Shown here piece by piece: positions 41,793-41,803 of a stretch of DNA of 41,803 nucleotides; the stretch's first letter is position 1; every line of letters starts with the position of its first letter. The stretch is from Bacteroidales bacterium. GTDB lineage: Bacteria > Bacteroidota > Bacteroidia > Bacteroidales > UBA1715. The position numbers were made by a program, and so were the translations under genes. The DNA lies in NCBI GenBank assembly GCA_031286165.1, contig JAITUU010000023.1:1-41803 (forward strand). Reading direction: 5' to 3'. The notes under the pieces are model-generated. The model saw only the letters and a program-made list of their open reading frames with translations, searched no databases and was not told the DNA's origin.

Positions 41793-41803
41793 TGCAAAAA
41801 AGC

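Overview
The window looks like a chromosome segment from a member of the Bacteroidota. The evidence is the recurrent TAnnTTTG promoter box a short distance upstream of many genes, the absence of clear Shine-Dalgarno sequences, a PorV subunit of the type IX secretion system (T9SS), and several Bacteroidota-typical small families (DUF1573, DUF2795, DUF3127, the Cys-rich GNAT protein). I cannot name the genus from this sequence. There is no phage, plasmid, transposase or CRISPR array.

Layout. Bases 1-432 hold the 3' remnant of a T9SS cargo gene, a palindrome, a terminator and a short heptad array. From 433 to 4131 lie a DUF1573 protein, dTDP-rhamnose synthase rfbD, a secreted two-repeat protein, tRNA-Cys (minus strand) and a lipid flippase-like membrane protein. 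From 4139 to 6171 is a minus-strand FecCD/BtuCD-type ABC importer pair without a binding protein. From 6410 to 13753 run porV, ispF, valS, a GNAT protein, a VWA protein and a secreted unknown. From 13755 to 16174 come tatC, tatA and a CBS-domain CorC/HlyC protein on the minus strand. From 16281 to 19378 a tight operon joins a YdjM-like membrane protein, the c-di-AMP synthase cdaA and rarA.

The accessory core is 19394-29247, a surface-glycan cluster on the plus strand. It has a DxD glycosyltransferase, three Caps_synth (GT32-like) enzymes, a GT2, a GT6 (ABO-type) enzyme with an NAN motif, and an O-antigen ligase/polymerase-like protein. The third Caps_synth enzyme is fused to a GT61 domain. 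Two non-glycan genes sit inside the cluster: a frameshifted BRO-N gene and a DUF1016 PD-(D/E)XK nuclease that is translationally coupled between two duplicated Caps_synth genes. Two PAP2-like membrane proteins follow on the opposite strand and may serve lipid-carrier turnover. This cluster, with rfbD at the left, is the part most likely to vary between strains.

From 30755 to the end the genes are mostly housekeeping: a small coiled-coil membrane protein, purA, DUF2795, DUF3127, a small secreted protein, parE, a Pif1-like helicase with HRDC and HTH modules, a GT2, a voltage-gated K+ channel and an MtaD-type amidohydrolase.

The noncoding DNA is itself patterned. Many spacers carry short tandem arrays of about four imperfect units with a period of exactly 7 or 8 bases, and one such heptad array lies inside the valS reading frame. 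Two longer dispersed elements (a 63-base hairpin and a 29-base repeat present twice) are also present. Where start codons were ambiguous I used the promoter boxes to choose between them; two genes appear to begin with GTG at or next to the predicted transcription start, which suggests leaderless mRNAs.
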